A stretch of 64,000 nucleotides of DNA from contig OZ023190.1 of NCBI GenBank assembly GCA_963995505.1, forward strand, positions 17,106,092 through 17,170,091, written 5' to 3'. The DNA is from Hypericum androsaemum (lineage: Eukaryota; Streptophyta; Magnoliopsida; Malpighiales; Hypericaceae). The notes under the pieces were generated by a model that worked only from the letters and a program-made list of their open reading frames with translations, was not told where the DNA came from and did not search any database. The translations under genes were made by a program, and so were the position numbers. Numbering within the stretch: position 1 is the first letter of the stretch; the number at the start of each line of letters is the position of its first letter. Positions 12,264-23,679 of the stretch are shown here, piece by piece.

Positions 12264-14384
12264 ATGCCTACACTTGTTAACTTCACTGGTAAAGATTCAA
12301 TCTTTGTGCTGTTTTCTCACTTGGGTTTTGTTGGGTTTAATTTGTTTCAGGAGTTTTAGGACTTGGTATTGTAGATATGTGTTTTAGATGAGAGAATGTG
12401 AACTTTGTTAGGAAAGAACATTGGTTTAACTAGTCCATACAGACTTATCTTCTTGTTTTCTGGTTCTGTTTTTCTGATTGGGATCGGTTCTTTGTGGTGT
12501 TTTTTTTAATCAGGAGATAGTGATATCTATACCAGCAGATTATATACGATTGGCTCCCATGTGGATGTATATGCTCGTCCTTGCAAGCGAGCTCGGTTTG
12601 CAGCCCCGTTCGTGTTCGATGTTCCTCAGCTCGAGCAAAGTAATCTTCCCTCCATCGAGGTGCTTCCGGATGGATGCCTTTTCGATATCTTGAGGCGCCT
12701 GGATGGAAGCAAAGAGAGGAGCTCGTGTGCTAGCGTATCCAAGCGCTGGCTCACGGTTTTGAGCAGCATCCGGCATAATGAACTCTGCGACAGCAAGACC
12801 GCGGAAGCAGCTCCTCTGTCCGATGATGTGGAGATGTCCCCCTGTGATGGGTATCTTACAAGGTCGTTGGAAGGGAAGAAGGCAACAGATTTGAGACTTG
12901 CTGCAATTGCAGTTGGAACAAGTGGGCGTGGGGGATTGGGAAAGCTTCTAATCCGTGGAAGTGATTCCTCTCGTGGAATCACCAATCTCGGTTTGTCAGC
13001 AATCGCAAGAGGTTGTCCTTCCCTCAGATCCCTTTCCTTGTGGAATGTTCCTCTTGTTGGGGATGAAGGGCTATTTGAAATAGCAAAAGAATGTCCACTG
13101 CTAGAGAAGCTTGATCTGTGTAACTGCCCTTCAATTTCCAACAGAGGCCTAGTGGCAATTGCTCGGAGTTGCCATAATTTGTCTTCTTTGAACATTGAGC
13201 GCTGTTCAAAGATCACTAATGAGGGCTTGCAAGCTGTCGGAAAGTTTTGCACCAACTTGCAGTCGGTCTCGATCAGGGATTGCGCATCTATTGGGGATCG
13301 TGGCGTGTCGAGCCTCATATCATCAGCTTCTTCTGTCTTATCAAAGTTGGAGCTCCAATCATTGAACATCACAGATTTCTCGCTTGCCGCTATTGGCCAC
13401 TATGGCAAGGCTATTACAAAGCTTGTCCTTGGAGGTCTCCAGCATGTTACTGAGAAGGGCTTCTGGGTGATGGGTAAAGCTCAGGGCTTGGGAAGATTGG
13501 CATCGTTGACCATTACCTCGTGTCGTGGGATAACAGACGTGAGTCTTCGAGCTATAGCCTATGGTTCTGCCAACTTGAAGCAGATGTGCCTTCGTAAGTG
13601 TTGCTTCCTCTCTGATAATGGACTCGTTGCGTTTGCTGGAGCTGCCAAGTCCCTCGAGAGCCTTGAACTAGAGGAGTGCAACAGGATTACCCAGTCAGGA
13701 ATTGTTGGCGCGATTACGAGCTGCGGAGCGAAGTTGAGAGCTTTGTGCTTGGTGAAATGCTTGGGGATCAGAGATGAGGAAGTGACACTACCTGTTTCTT
13801 TCCCCTGCAGCTCTCTGCGTTCCCTTGCAATCCGAAACTGTCCCGGATTTGGCAGTGCCAGCTTGGCTGCCCTGGGAAAGTTGTGCTCTCAGCTTCAACA
13901 TGTCGACCTTAGAGGGCTTTGTGGGATCACAGATGTTGGCCTTCTCCCGCTCTTCGAGTCTTCCAAGACAGGACTTGTGAAGGTTAACTTAAGTGGATGC
14001 TTCAGTTTGACGGACGCCACAGTTTCAGTTCTATCCATGCTTCATGGTAGAACCCTTGAGTTGCTGAATCTAGATGGTTGCAGGAAGATCACTGATGCTA
14101 GCTTGGCTGCAATAGCCAAGAATTGTTTGTTTCTATCCGATCTGGATGTTTCCAGGTGCGCAGTCACCGATTCCGGTGTTGGCCTGCTTTCTAGCGCAGA
14201 TCAACTCAATCTCCAAGTCCTCTCTTTTTCAGGATGCTCAGAAGTATCAAACAAAAGCTTCCCTTGTCTGAAGAAACTCGGCAGGACACTTGTGGGATTG
14301 AACCTTCAGCGTTGCGGTATAATCAGCGCTAGTGCGGTCGAGTTACTCGTGGAAACTCTTTGGAGATGTGACATCCTTTTCTGA
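12264..14384 (+). CDS. EBF1/2: EIN3-binding F-box protein (EBF1/EBF2 type)
   Basis: Substrate receptor of a nuclear SCF ubiquitin ligase that targets EIN3/EIL transcription factors for degradation and so damps ethylene responses (known for the family). Exon 1 is 12264-12288, exon 2 is 12514-14384, joined at GT(12289)/AG(12513): 1896 nt, 631 aa, against about 620-630 aa in Arabidopsis. Residues 1-24 form a short lead ending SHVDVY, followed by the basic patch CKRARFAAP. The F-box follows at about 54-100 (IEVLPDGCLFDILRRL, then SVSKRWL). From about 130 to the end there are more than fifteen leucine-rich repeats of the Cys-containing type, such as CPLLEKLDLCNCPSISNRGL. No frameshift or internal stop. 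The single intron near the start is a family feature. EBF1 and EBF2 cannot be told apart without an alignment. Confidence 0.95.
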
Positions 14385-14960
14385 TCACGGCCGCGGAGTT
14401 TCATTTCAGTGGTTGCAGAGGTCCAGTTTGTGCAGTTGGCTCACTCGGGTTGCAGCAGTCAGCGAGTTTTTGACCTATCGTCGCGCGATGGGTCTGCTAG
14501 TAATGCAGCGGCTTGGTTGTTTTTTCAGGTGACTTTGGCAGATCACATTTTTGCAGGCTTTCACCAAAAGAGAGAGCTTGTTGCAAGTTTTTCGCCCCCC
14601 GTTAAACCGGGAGGCGTCCTCTTTGATCGCCAAAGTTCCCCGAGAATGCAGACTCCAATCCGCGGCTTTAGTTATCCTCGTAGAGTTGTTTCGCTGATCG
14701 CAGCATACACGGGTGTTTTGGCTTCTGTTCAGGCGGGTCTCACCACTGAAGTTGTTGTCTCTTGGCTGATGAGTGGCCTTCCCCTTGTTTCAGTCATGTA
14801 AATTTCTGGCTTTGTCCATGTTGTACCGTAGTTGGAATGGAAGTGTTTCTATCGGTTGTTTTCTCACTTCTGTTTGCTTTTTATTTTCTACGGAACGTAC
14901 TCTTCCCACAAAGTTAATAAGATGCCTTCTCGTCCAGTTTGTTGTTAATCAAGTTCGAAT
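14385..14960 (+). promoter_or_regulatory. Long 3' untranslated region of the EBF gene
   Basis: About 570 bp after the stop show no conserved protein. The tract has several U-rich runs, for example near 14519-14526, 14550 and 14878-14889. In Arabidopsis the EBF1/2 3' UTRs with poly-U motifs mediate EIN2-dependent translational repression under ethylene (established knowledge). Whether these runs do the same is inference. An open frame at 14409-14801 is treated as chance. Confidence 0.5.
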
Positions 14961-15601
14961 TTGAAATCAATACCTCTGTGTCGTTCAACGCCTGAGAAAA
15001 AAAGGTTTGCTGCCATTTCTTGACAAAGAAACTTCGTCACCAAAGCCTTTACCTACTACGCTGTGTACGCTTAAGCAAACGACGACTTGGTTGTCACATG
15101 ATATCTGAATATCTATTGGATCATTTGAGTTGGATAAAATCTTTAAATAAAATTAAAATTTTACTAACAAATATTTAACAATGACGTACTTTTCGGCATG
15201 CTTACTATACTGCGGCTGCCACCACGTGAGTGCACATTAACTTGACCTTTCAATATCTCTTTAGCCGCTTGCACTAGCTAGCTAGGCTTCCTGTCATCCT
15301 TCGAGAGCGGATTGAGTGGGAATTAAAGAAAACTTGTCCCCAGGTGGGGACTAAATTTTGGGCCGTCAGATTTGATTGTCTTTAAATCTGATGGTCAATA
15401 ACCTATCAGGTAATATTGGTTTGCATGTGAAGTGATATTGGTTTGTATGCGAAATGATATTGATTTGCATGAGGCTGATTTACGTGTGAAGAGATATTGG
15501 TTTGCATGTGGAGTGATATTGGTTTACATGTATAGCGATATTGGTTCGGATTAGTCCCTATGGGTGGAGACTAGCCCAGTCCCCACCAAATCCGACCCCC
15601 C
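14961..15601. repeat. Intergenic DNA with a 24-bp-type tandem repeat
   Basis: No gene is seen. From about 15414 to 15547 the core GTGATATTGGTTTGCATGT recurs about six times with substitutions and unequal spacing. It is flanked on both sides by partly inverted copies of a GTCCCCA-GTGGGGACTA motif (about 15337 and 15555-15590), so the whole block could be a small degenerate repeat element. Confidence 0.55.
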
Positions 15602-15609
15602 GATTTGGA

Positions 15610-16834
15610 GGGTAAAAAGTCTAAATGGTATTACTATTCACCACTTTTTGTGAAAAAAAAAATCTGAATTTAAAGTATTGTGGAAGCAGTGTCCACGTGG
15701 AACGACTGTCTTTTTTTATCGGATCTTGGACCAAAATCTGATTTTTTTTGTCGAATCTAAAATCTGGCTAAAAAAGTCGGATCTTGGTTCGGCCGACGGA
15801 AAAAGTCAGATCTTGGACCAAGATCTGACTTTTTTAGTCAATTCTTGGTCGATAAGGCATATTCGAAATCTGTAAAGTAGATTTTGTATACGGCCTATAT
15901 AAATGATACCTCGCCGAAGCTTTTTTCATTCATTCATCTTCTGCTTGGACCTTTTTCTCTCATCCTCTCTGCCTTAGTTCAGGTAGTTAATTTACTTAAA
16001 TATTTTGATTTATATGTAGAGTTTACTTATTAATTATGAATAATTAGTATATTTTAGTTCATACACTGTACATAATGTAAGAGAATGTTGAAAATAATTT
16101 GTCTATTTTTAGTGGATGTTTTAGATATACTAAATTTAGGAAAATCATCGTCGTTTATTAACTTTTCTCGAAATATTTATAATGTTGGGAAGAACATTGT
16201 TTTAGAAAATGACCTGGTGGCCGACCCAGACATTTTTTCGAGTGTATTATCTGATTGGTTTAAAATTTTAAGGGTGGGCTAAAAACTGACCAACATGACC
16301 GGTTCGATTAGTTTGACCGGTGAGTGTGGTAAATTCCGACCGGTTCAATTAGTCATGACTAGTCCAACCGGTCAGATTGTGACCTTTTTTCTTGGTAAAT
16401 TTCAGTTGGACCGGATGGTCGAGTAAAAAAAAAAGACCAACCCTTCCGGTCCAACCAAATTTCGTCTGGTTCTTAAGGTGGTCGGCTTAACACCTTTCGA
16501 GGCGGCTGTTGTCCGACAGGTCAACCAAAAAAATGATGGAGAAGAATGTATGTTTATATGATGGACGAGATTCCGGATATGCCTTATCGACCAAGAATTG
16601 ACTAAAAAAATCTTTTTCGGTCGGCCAAACCAAGATCTGACTTTTTTAGCCGGATTTTAGATTCGACTAAAAAGTCAGATCTTGGTCAATCCGATTAAAA
16701 AAGTTGGATCTTGGTCCAAGATCTGACAAAAAAAAGCGGTCGTTCCACGTGGACACCGCATCCACAATACTTTAAATTCGGACGCTTTTTTCACAAAAAA
16801 TGATGAATAATAACGCCATTCAGATATTTTACCC
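15610..16834. mobile_element. Long-inverted-repeat element B with 8-bp TSD
   Basis: 1225-bp element. Left arm 15610-15875 and right arm about 16570-16834 are inverted copies of about 265 bp, both holding motifs such as TCCACGTGGAACGAC and AGATCTGACTTTTTTAG. Ends are GGGTAAAA and TTTTACCC. The perfect 8-bp duplication GATTTGGA is at 15602-15609 and 16835-16842. No transposase is present. The central part has repeated GACCGGTTC-type motifs. The 8-bp duplication would fit hAT or Mutator-like elements; the GGG end favours the second, but this is uncertain. Confidence 0.88.
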
Positions 16835-16920
16835 GATTTGGACTCTTTTCCTCATACGATGCACCTATGGCTCCTTCCCTGACGTACTATTCAAATGGGC
16901 TAAGCATCTCAGTTACTTTG

Positions 16921-18192
16921 GGGTTTTTGCCCAAAATGGTGTTACAGTGAAATTTTATCCTCAAAATGGTGTTACCGTTGAAAATATTCCGAAAATGGTG
17001 TTGCTTTTCAAAATCGAAATTTTTTTTCGATATAGGGTCCTCATATCGAAAAAAATATTCGACCTGGGACCAAAATTGAAAAAAAAATTCGGCTTCCATG
17101 GCCGAACGAATCTTTTCGATTTGGTCCCAGATAGAAACTTTTTTTCGACTTGAGGAAAGAGAAATTCCCAGGTCGAAAAAAAGTTTCGACATGAGGAAAG
17201 GATGCTGTCAAGGTGTGGGGCCTGATATTTTTTACAGAGTGGGGTTTAAAAGTGTCTGGTGTGGGGCCTGATATTTTTTAAACCTTTGGGGATCTTGGAA
17301 AAGAAGGTGTCTCGGACACGGAATTAATCATTAATTAAATAGAATTTGGGAACTTAATGAGCCATTATTTCTAATTCGTAAGATGGATAATTTATTTTCT
17401 CACAAGACTTAATACTTATGGTGAAAGATTTGTCACTTACAAAAATTATCACAGAGTCAATTTAGATTAGTCGATACAGTAATATCCGGATATGAACGGT
17501 ATAAATATTTTTAAAGACGTAGTACGTACGATTTAATTAGCATCATTGTCTCTCTTTGTTAAGGTGGAAAAAGAGGGACATTACCAGGAAATTCTTATAA
17601 CGTTTAATTAATTTTATATTTACTAAATATTTATTTGTCCAAAAAAGTTTGTTATTCATTTGTAGTATAACATAATTAAAGACAAAGTTGACACATGAAA
17701 GCAAATTAAGGTGGGTGAAAAAAAACATTTTAATTCGAAACATAATGTTTAACGTTTAATGGGGGAAAAGTTTTTTTTTTGTTGAGAAAATGGGGGAAAA
17801 GTATAACATAATGTTTTAAAAAAAATATCGGGCCCCACACCTGACTCTTAATCCCCACTCCGCAAAAAATATCGGGCCCCACACCTTCCTTTGTTGGAAC
17901 GTCATGGCATCCTTTCCTCATGTCGAAACTTGTTTTCGACCTGGGGATTTCTCTTTCCTAAAGTCGAAAAAAAGTTTCGATCTGGGACCAAATCGAAAAG
18001 ATTCGTTCGATTACGGAAGCCGAATTTTTTTTTTCAATTTTGGTCCCAGGTCGAATATTTTTTTCGATCTGAGGACCCTATGTCGAAAAAAAATTTCGAT
18101 TTTGAAAAGCAACACCATTTTTGGAATATTTTCAATAGTAACACCATTTTGGAGATAAAATTCTACTCTAACACCATTTTGGGCAAAAACCC
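16921..18192. mobile_element. Long-inverted-repeat element C with 8-bp TSD
   Basis: 1272-bp element starting 86 bp after element B. Inverted arms of about 300 bp each (16921-17215 and 17900-18192) begin GGGTTTTTGCCCAAAATGG. Inside, each arm is itself full of short TCGAAA/TTTCGA palindromic motifs. The perfect duplication TTACTTTG is at 16913-16920 and 18193-18200. The centre (about 17220-17895) is AT-rich with no transposase, and carries short inverted motifs around CGGGCCCCACACC. The apparent ORFs in the arms come from the repeats and are not genes. Confidence 0.88.
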
Positions 18193-18200
18193 TTACTTTG

Positions 18201-19430
18201 CTTCTATTGGAGGTGTCTCCAAAACATAATGACCTATTATCCTACCAAAACCAAGATTCGCTAATCTATCAGCACAACAGTTGACTTTCATAAATATGTA
18301 TAATTTGAATATTTGAATCTCACTTGAATTCATGTCGTATTCATACAAATTGATAGCTTCTTAATTTTTTTGAAAAGGTAAATTTTATACTATGACATTG
18401 TCAGAATTTAAACTTTGAACTTCCTAAATATTTAGGACACTTTGTGTCGTTGGGCTACAAGTCCTTTGGCGATAGCTTCTTATCTTGATATCTTAATCAA
18501 ACACAAACGCCCATAACTAATATACGACCAAAAGAGACTAACCCACTAACAGGTTCCACACTTCTGGAAAAAAAAGCTAAGAAGTTCCACTGCCATTGGA
18601 TCCTCGTGGAATTTTTTTTGAAATTGGATCCTTGTGGATTTCGATTCTCGAATAATATCCCTTCTCGGCTTGGGATTATGGGAATCATTACAGATTCCCG
18701 TAACGATGTAAAAGATAGAGACAGTGGACAGGCAAAGACAAAGTTGCCCGCCAGTACAACCTTTGATTTTCTCGGTTACGAATCTGATCATATGACAGTC
18801 TTTTGCCACTCTTAATTTACTTTTTGACAAGATCTGCCACTTTTTCAATTCGACTTGTCACCAAGGGAGAAGAATGATGGCCTGCACGTACTTTTCTGAC
18901 GTTGGAACCATCACCACTCAAATGTCAACAAGAGAGAGACCCAGTGGCCATGGTTGCACCAGAGTTCGGTATTTAGGGATGACAATAAATAGGTTAGGTC
19001 GAATATGATCACGTAAAAACATTTTATTTGTTGACCTAAACCAAGGCCCTCATCATCCTTGAAATACCATATTCACATGTTTAACTCAGGAAAATATAAT
19101 GAATAAAAATACAAAAATCGAACAGGATTCAAATTCTAAGTAATTCCAAACATATAGTAAGTTCAATTTATTTGTTTCCGTGGGTAAAAAAGAGAGAAGA
19201 TAAAAAGTGAGCATATATACATATGTGATTTTGTGAACCCTAAATGGGGTATATCTAGACTATGAACACCGGTGGATCAGATCCATGTCCGACCCTACCG
19301 GTGCAAGCCGAAATAAATAGTTAAACTCCAACTATTTCTCTGATAAATACCCATTCTACATTTCTATTTTCTAATGTTTCAATAATTATTACCACTTAAA
19401 TCATCATTAAGCCGTCCTTGGCTTAGCTCG
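18201..19430. other. Intergenic, no gene seen
   Basis: AT-rich with scattered stops. It separates element C from the 3' end of the SOS2-type gene. Sequence near 18540-18800 is more balanced in base composition but no frame resembles a known protein. Confidence 0.45.
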
Positions 19431-19488
19431 TGATTTGCCTAAGGAGCATACCTCCTACATCTGCTTGCCTCACGCCCAGAAAATTGGA

Positions 19489-22400
19489 TCAGCAGGTCAT
19501 TGTTCGAAGCAAGTCATCGTTGGCTCCCTCTGTTGGTTTCCAGATGATGCTATCCAGCTTCGCGCAGAAGCTTTTGTAAAACTGCATAGTCACAGGAGAT
19601 GCCTCAGTTCATTTACTAGTCCAAAGTTTCACTTGCCTAGAGCCCACATCTTTTTTGGTCAAAACTACATGATATCCAGACACTGTTTCATTGGGCCGAC
19701 GCCTAAAACCCGCATCTTATGGCAGAGTAATAGGGAAAACGTGAAAGAAGGGATTCAAAAGAGATCACCAAGTTACCTTGTGATACTCGAGAGTCTCCCC
19801 AGCAGCTTTCCTAACATCTACCATAAAGAGTGACGGCGCCACTTCGTAAACCTATTCAGGATGCAGAGAAAGGTTTTGGAAGATTGAATATAGCCAAAAG
19901 CAGGTACTAATTGAATCATGGATTTTACCTCCAGGACCACTGCAAATTGTCCCACTTTGTTTACAGAGGTTCCTTCTAGTCTAGTCTGCAGGAGTTGGAA
20001 CATAAACAATCAACATAAGTACTGGTCGAGATAATGTTGTTTAGTGACATGAAGTCTACTCGTATCAAGTTAGAGCATATTTTAAAAGATGCGAGCTGAG
20101 GATAATTGTAAATTGTTGGAAAAAAAAGATCATCCATATGGATGAACTATGCAGGACAAGGACCCGAAGTTTATGTGTGAAGCCGCTAGTCATTCAAACT
20201 TCCCACAAGATATTTGTGAACTTGTGAAGTATTTGGTTTTTAGTTATCAGACCAACAAAATTGAGTCGGGGTTTCTTTTTGTTTGGTATCTTTTTCTGGA
20301 AGGACTTTATCACTTGAAACTTGGTATCAAATGCTTCTTCAGTATATGTTAAGCAATGTCATTTTGGCAACAGAAACAGAATGTCTCAAATTAGGAAGCA
20401 AAATCTAGAAACAATGGCCCGCATGTCCTCCCCATAGGCAGCTTATAATAGGTTACCATGACGTGAAGTAACAGAAAGTGTAATCATACCTTGTAATTAC
20501 GTGTGTGAACCTTCAGACTCATTGATTCAGCAACTGCTTCAATTGTTGAAACTATGACGTTTGCTGGCTTGCGGGAGACAAATCGAGTTTGGCGTTTTAC
20601 ATAATCCTACCACAATGAAAAAGAAGGCAAAAGGATGTCAACAAGGGCAACATTTATGTGCTCCAAGCTACACGAATACATTATGAGCAAATGCATACAG
20701 AGGATAGTGGCTACATAATTTTGAAACGGTCAGGATTTGTCAATAACTTCATTTGAGCAATATAACTAATGTGGTACCTGTCTCCTATCAAACAAAGCTG
20801 ATAAATTTAACCCTTGAGACAAGGTAATCATCTCAAAAGCATTCATAATGAGCGGCCCCCCTGCACCGCCAGCTGACTGCTCTGCCACATATTGGTCCTA
20901 CAAAGCACTCCAGCGGAGGCAAAAACCACAGAGAAAATGAGCTGCCTATATATGATAGATAGTTCAGAAAAATCGATCGGAGGCAGTCAAACTGACTTTT
21001 TGCTCCAATGTAATCCTGGTCAGTTTAGATGGATATAAAAGCAAAGGATACAAAAGAAGCTAAGGCGAAAGATAGAAAGCAAGATAATCAAAAAAAACAA
21101 AGTGACCGTTGCCAACCTCGATGTCATCAAAAACAGCACGGACATCATCCAAGTTTACTTCCTCTTCCTCCCCATGGCTGACTGGTACATAATTCCTCCT
21201 AAACCAAGGATCCTTTCTGATTCCTTGAATCCGTATACGCTGCATCATTGAAGACCAAAACACTTAGAAGCGCAAGTTCGTGACATGGAGAATAAAGTAT
21301 AGGCATTTAAGCCTCCCAATGACATAATTTCATAGTGAAAGCCGCATCATTTATCTATGATTCAGCACAAAATTTCCAGATTTTCAAACAAGCAATTATA
21401 ACAAATTTTCAGATAGTAAATTACATTAATCTTACAGTTTTGGGGTTGGGATCAAGGATTTTGTCAATCAGTCCCTTCGCTCCCGGAGAAAACCAAAATG
21501 GACAAGAATAATTGGCAGCAACTATCTATTCAAAGAGAAGCAAATGTTAGAATTGGAACAACAACAAAATGAGTGGTGTACAAATTGAGACGCAGAGCGG
21601 AACTTGACAGTTGACAAAGATTGATAAAAAAAATTAAGCTATCCGAAACGAGCTGATTCACATGAGCAAAGCACTCTACCAGAATGACCTTCTCTTTAGT
21701 CACACACTAACAAAGTACTTCATGTGCAGTCAGAAATGTCTCAGAACCTGTTTAGCCCTCCCTCACAAACACTTGACAGCATCTAACCTTTTGGTACAAA
21801 GCTGGGAGGTCTGTCTCATCAAATGGAAGATATCCGGCCATCAGAACGTAGAGGATAACACCACACGACCACACATCAGCAGCAGCTCCATCATAACCCT
21901 GGTGGCTAAGCACCTACAATAAACTTGCGTGTGAGGGAATTCAACAACTTTGAGGAACAGATGAAACAGGTTTTTGTGGAAGGGCACATATGACTTTGTT
22001 AAATTCAACTCAAGCCAATGAGACTTGCAAGAACAGCAATAGGGCCGACAAAACCAAGATCATAAAGCAGAATTGTCAGGAAAAAAGGGACAAATCAGAG
22101 TCAATAACAGCAAGGAAAGAAAAGGGAAGTCCAGAGAAATTGTAGAAGACACAATAAGTTTCAGTAAACAACTGAATTTCTTCATAAGGAGCAGTGATTA
22201 TTCCTAAAACGAAGCAAATAAGGAAAAAAAAGGTCCAATGAGAAAAATTGCAGATCAAAGTGCTACCTCAGGCGCAACATAATTCGGGGTCCCGCATGTC
22301 GTATGTAGGAGTTCAACCCCCTACAATAAGCAAGCAGGGGAACATTAAAAAATTGCTGAAGGATAGGGGTGAACATGTATTGTCACTACCACCAATACAA

Positions 22401-23283
22401 GACTCAAAAGACATTCATCCTATTGTGCTTACTTGCTGGGGAAGTGCACTCAACCCAAAGTCGGAGACCTTGAGTTTTCCAGTAGAATCAAGAAGCAGAT
22501 TCTCAGGCTACAGAAAGAAAAAGGGTCAAACACGTGACTTAACAAAATCAAGCTGTACCAACAGTTAAGGGATGCAAGCAATGTACCTTGAGGTCTCTGT
22601 GGTAGGCGCCCTTACTGTGACAATGTGCAATCGCATCTATAAGCTGCTGAAAGTACCGTCTAGCCTCGTTTTCAGGAAGCCTTCCCTGGTGCACCTGAAA
22701 TCCAAGGATGATAAGCAAATCGCAAAGAAGAAGCATAATCGCAAAGAAGAGAAGAGCCGCCGCCTCACTCACGATTCTGTCGTAGAGTTCTCCTCCAGTG
22801 ACAAATTCAAGGACGATATATATCTTGGTCCTGCTCGACAACACCTGCGCAGAGATTGATTGTTCAACTCCCGGATCACACCCAATTCAAACCAAATGCT
22901 TTCGAAACACACACGGTGACGAGTAAGTGTACCTCGTGCAGTCGAACTATGTTCGGATGCCTGACGATCTTCATGATGGATATCTCCCTCTTGATCTACA
23001 AAAAAAATAATAAAAAGTTAAGTAAACAACAAACAGATAAAAATTACGCCTAATTAAGTAAATTCAACCTAATCCTGCGTAAATTCAACCTAATCCACTA
23101 TTAGATGATCATTTCAACCTGATCAACCATCTTGTGCTTGAGGATGGTGGACTTGGCGAGAACTTTGACGGCGACGCTCTCCCCGGACTCCGTGTTCATC
23201 GCGAATTTCACCTTCGCGAACGTTCCTTCCCCGATCGTCCTCCCCACCTCGTACTTCCCCAATTTCCTCACCTTCTTCATCAT
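19489..23283 (-). CDS. CIPK24: SOS2/CIPK24-type calcineurin B-like-interacting protein kinase
   Basis: Ser/Thr kinase that with a CBL calcium sensor (SOS3/CBL4) activates the Na+/H+ antiporter SOS1 for salt tolerance (family knowledge). Fourteen exons on the minus strand: 23283-23119, 22995-22933, 22844-22773, 22694-22587, 22507-22433, 22320-22267, 21913-21788, 21525-21436, 21239-21117, 20897-20778, 20606-20490, 19985-19929, 19851-19777, 19581-19489. All introns are GT-AG and phase 0. Total 445 aa (Arabidopsis SOS2 is 446). Gly loop at about 18-25, K40 in [13 protein letters not shown] at 132-136, DFG at 152-154, activation-loop T168 in [20 protein letters not shown] motif from N311 ([19 protein letters not shown]), then the PP2C-interaction region from about 333 (RQTRFVSR). 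[20 protein letters not shown] and [15 protein letters not shown] point to SOS2 among CIPKs. The intron-rich structure fits that clade. No defect seen. Confidence 0.95.
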
Positions 23284-23590
23284 TTCCGATTTCCAATTTC
23301 GTGTTTTTATCTCAACTAATTAAAATACTTTCCTCTTTTCTCCTCCTCCCCGTACCTCATCTCCCGCCGGAGCCTAATCACCTGCACGCTTTTACCTTAC
23401 AACTCGACGATCTCTTGCCAGAGAGTGAAGAGATTGTTATGTTCCCCGGTGGGAATATTCCGGCGAGAGCTCCGGGGAAAGTCAATCGCCGTTTCTTTTG
23501 GACGGTGGTGGGTTCCGCGACTCGACGACGACCACGTGTTTGTGTTTGTGACTGTGTCTCCTTTTTGGGGTCCTATTGAAGAACTACCTG

Positions 23591-23609
23591 CCCCGCCCCG
23601 CCCCGCCCC
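23591..23609 (-). promoter_or_regulatory. CCCCG tandem tract upstream of the SOS2-type gene
   Basis: CCCCG is repeated three times and followed by CCCC, about 310 bp before the start codon. It is the only such GC block in an otherwise AT-rich region. It may be an Sp1-like or G-quadruplex-capable (on the minus strand) promoter element. Function is inferred from position only. Confidence 0.35.
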
Positions 23610-23679
23610 TACTAACTTCCTGTTTTGGGAATTAGAACAGTTCCTATTTTTAAAGTTCCCCTTTACCAATTAATCTAAG

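Noticed and set aside
12626..13372. 248-codon minus-strand ORF across the EBF coding region
   Set aside because: Shadow of the EBF frame; no family features.
14409..14801. 130-codon ORF after the EBF stop
   Set aside because: Lies in the 3' UTR, has no recognisable domain, and EBF genes have long non-coding 3' UTRs.
16887..18229. Several Phe/Ser-rich ORFs around 17-18 kb
   Set aside because: They are translations of TTTTTCGA-rich inverted arms of element C and mirror each other on opposite strands.
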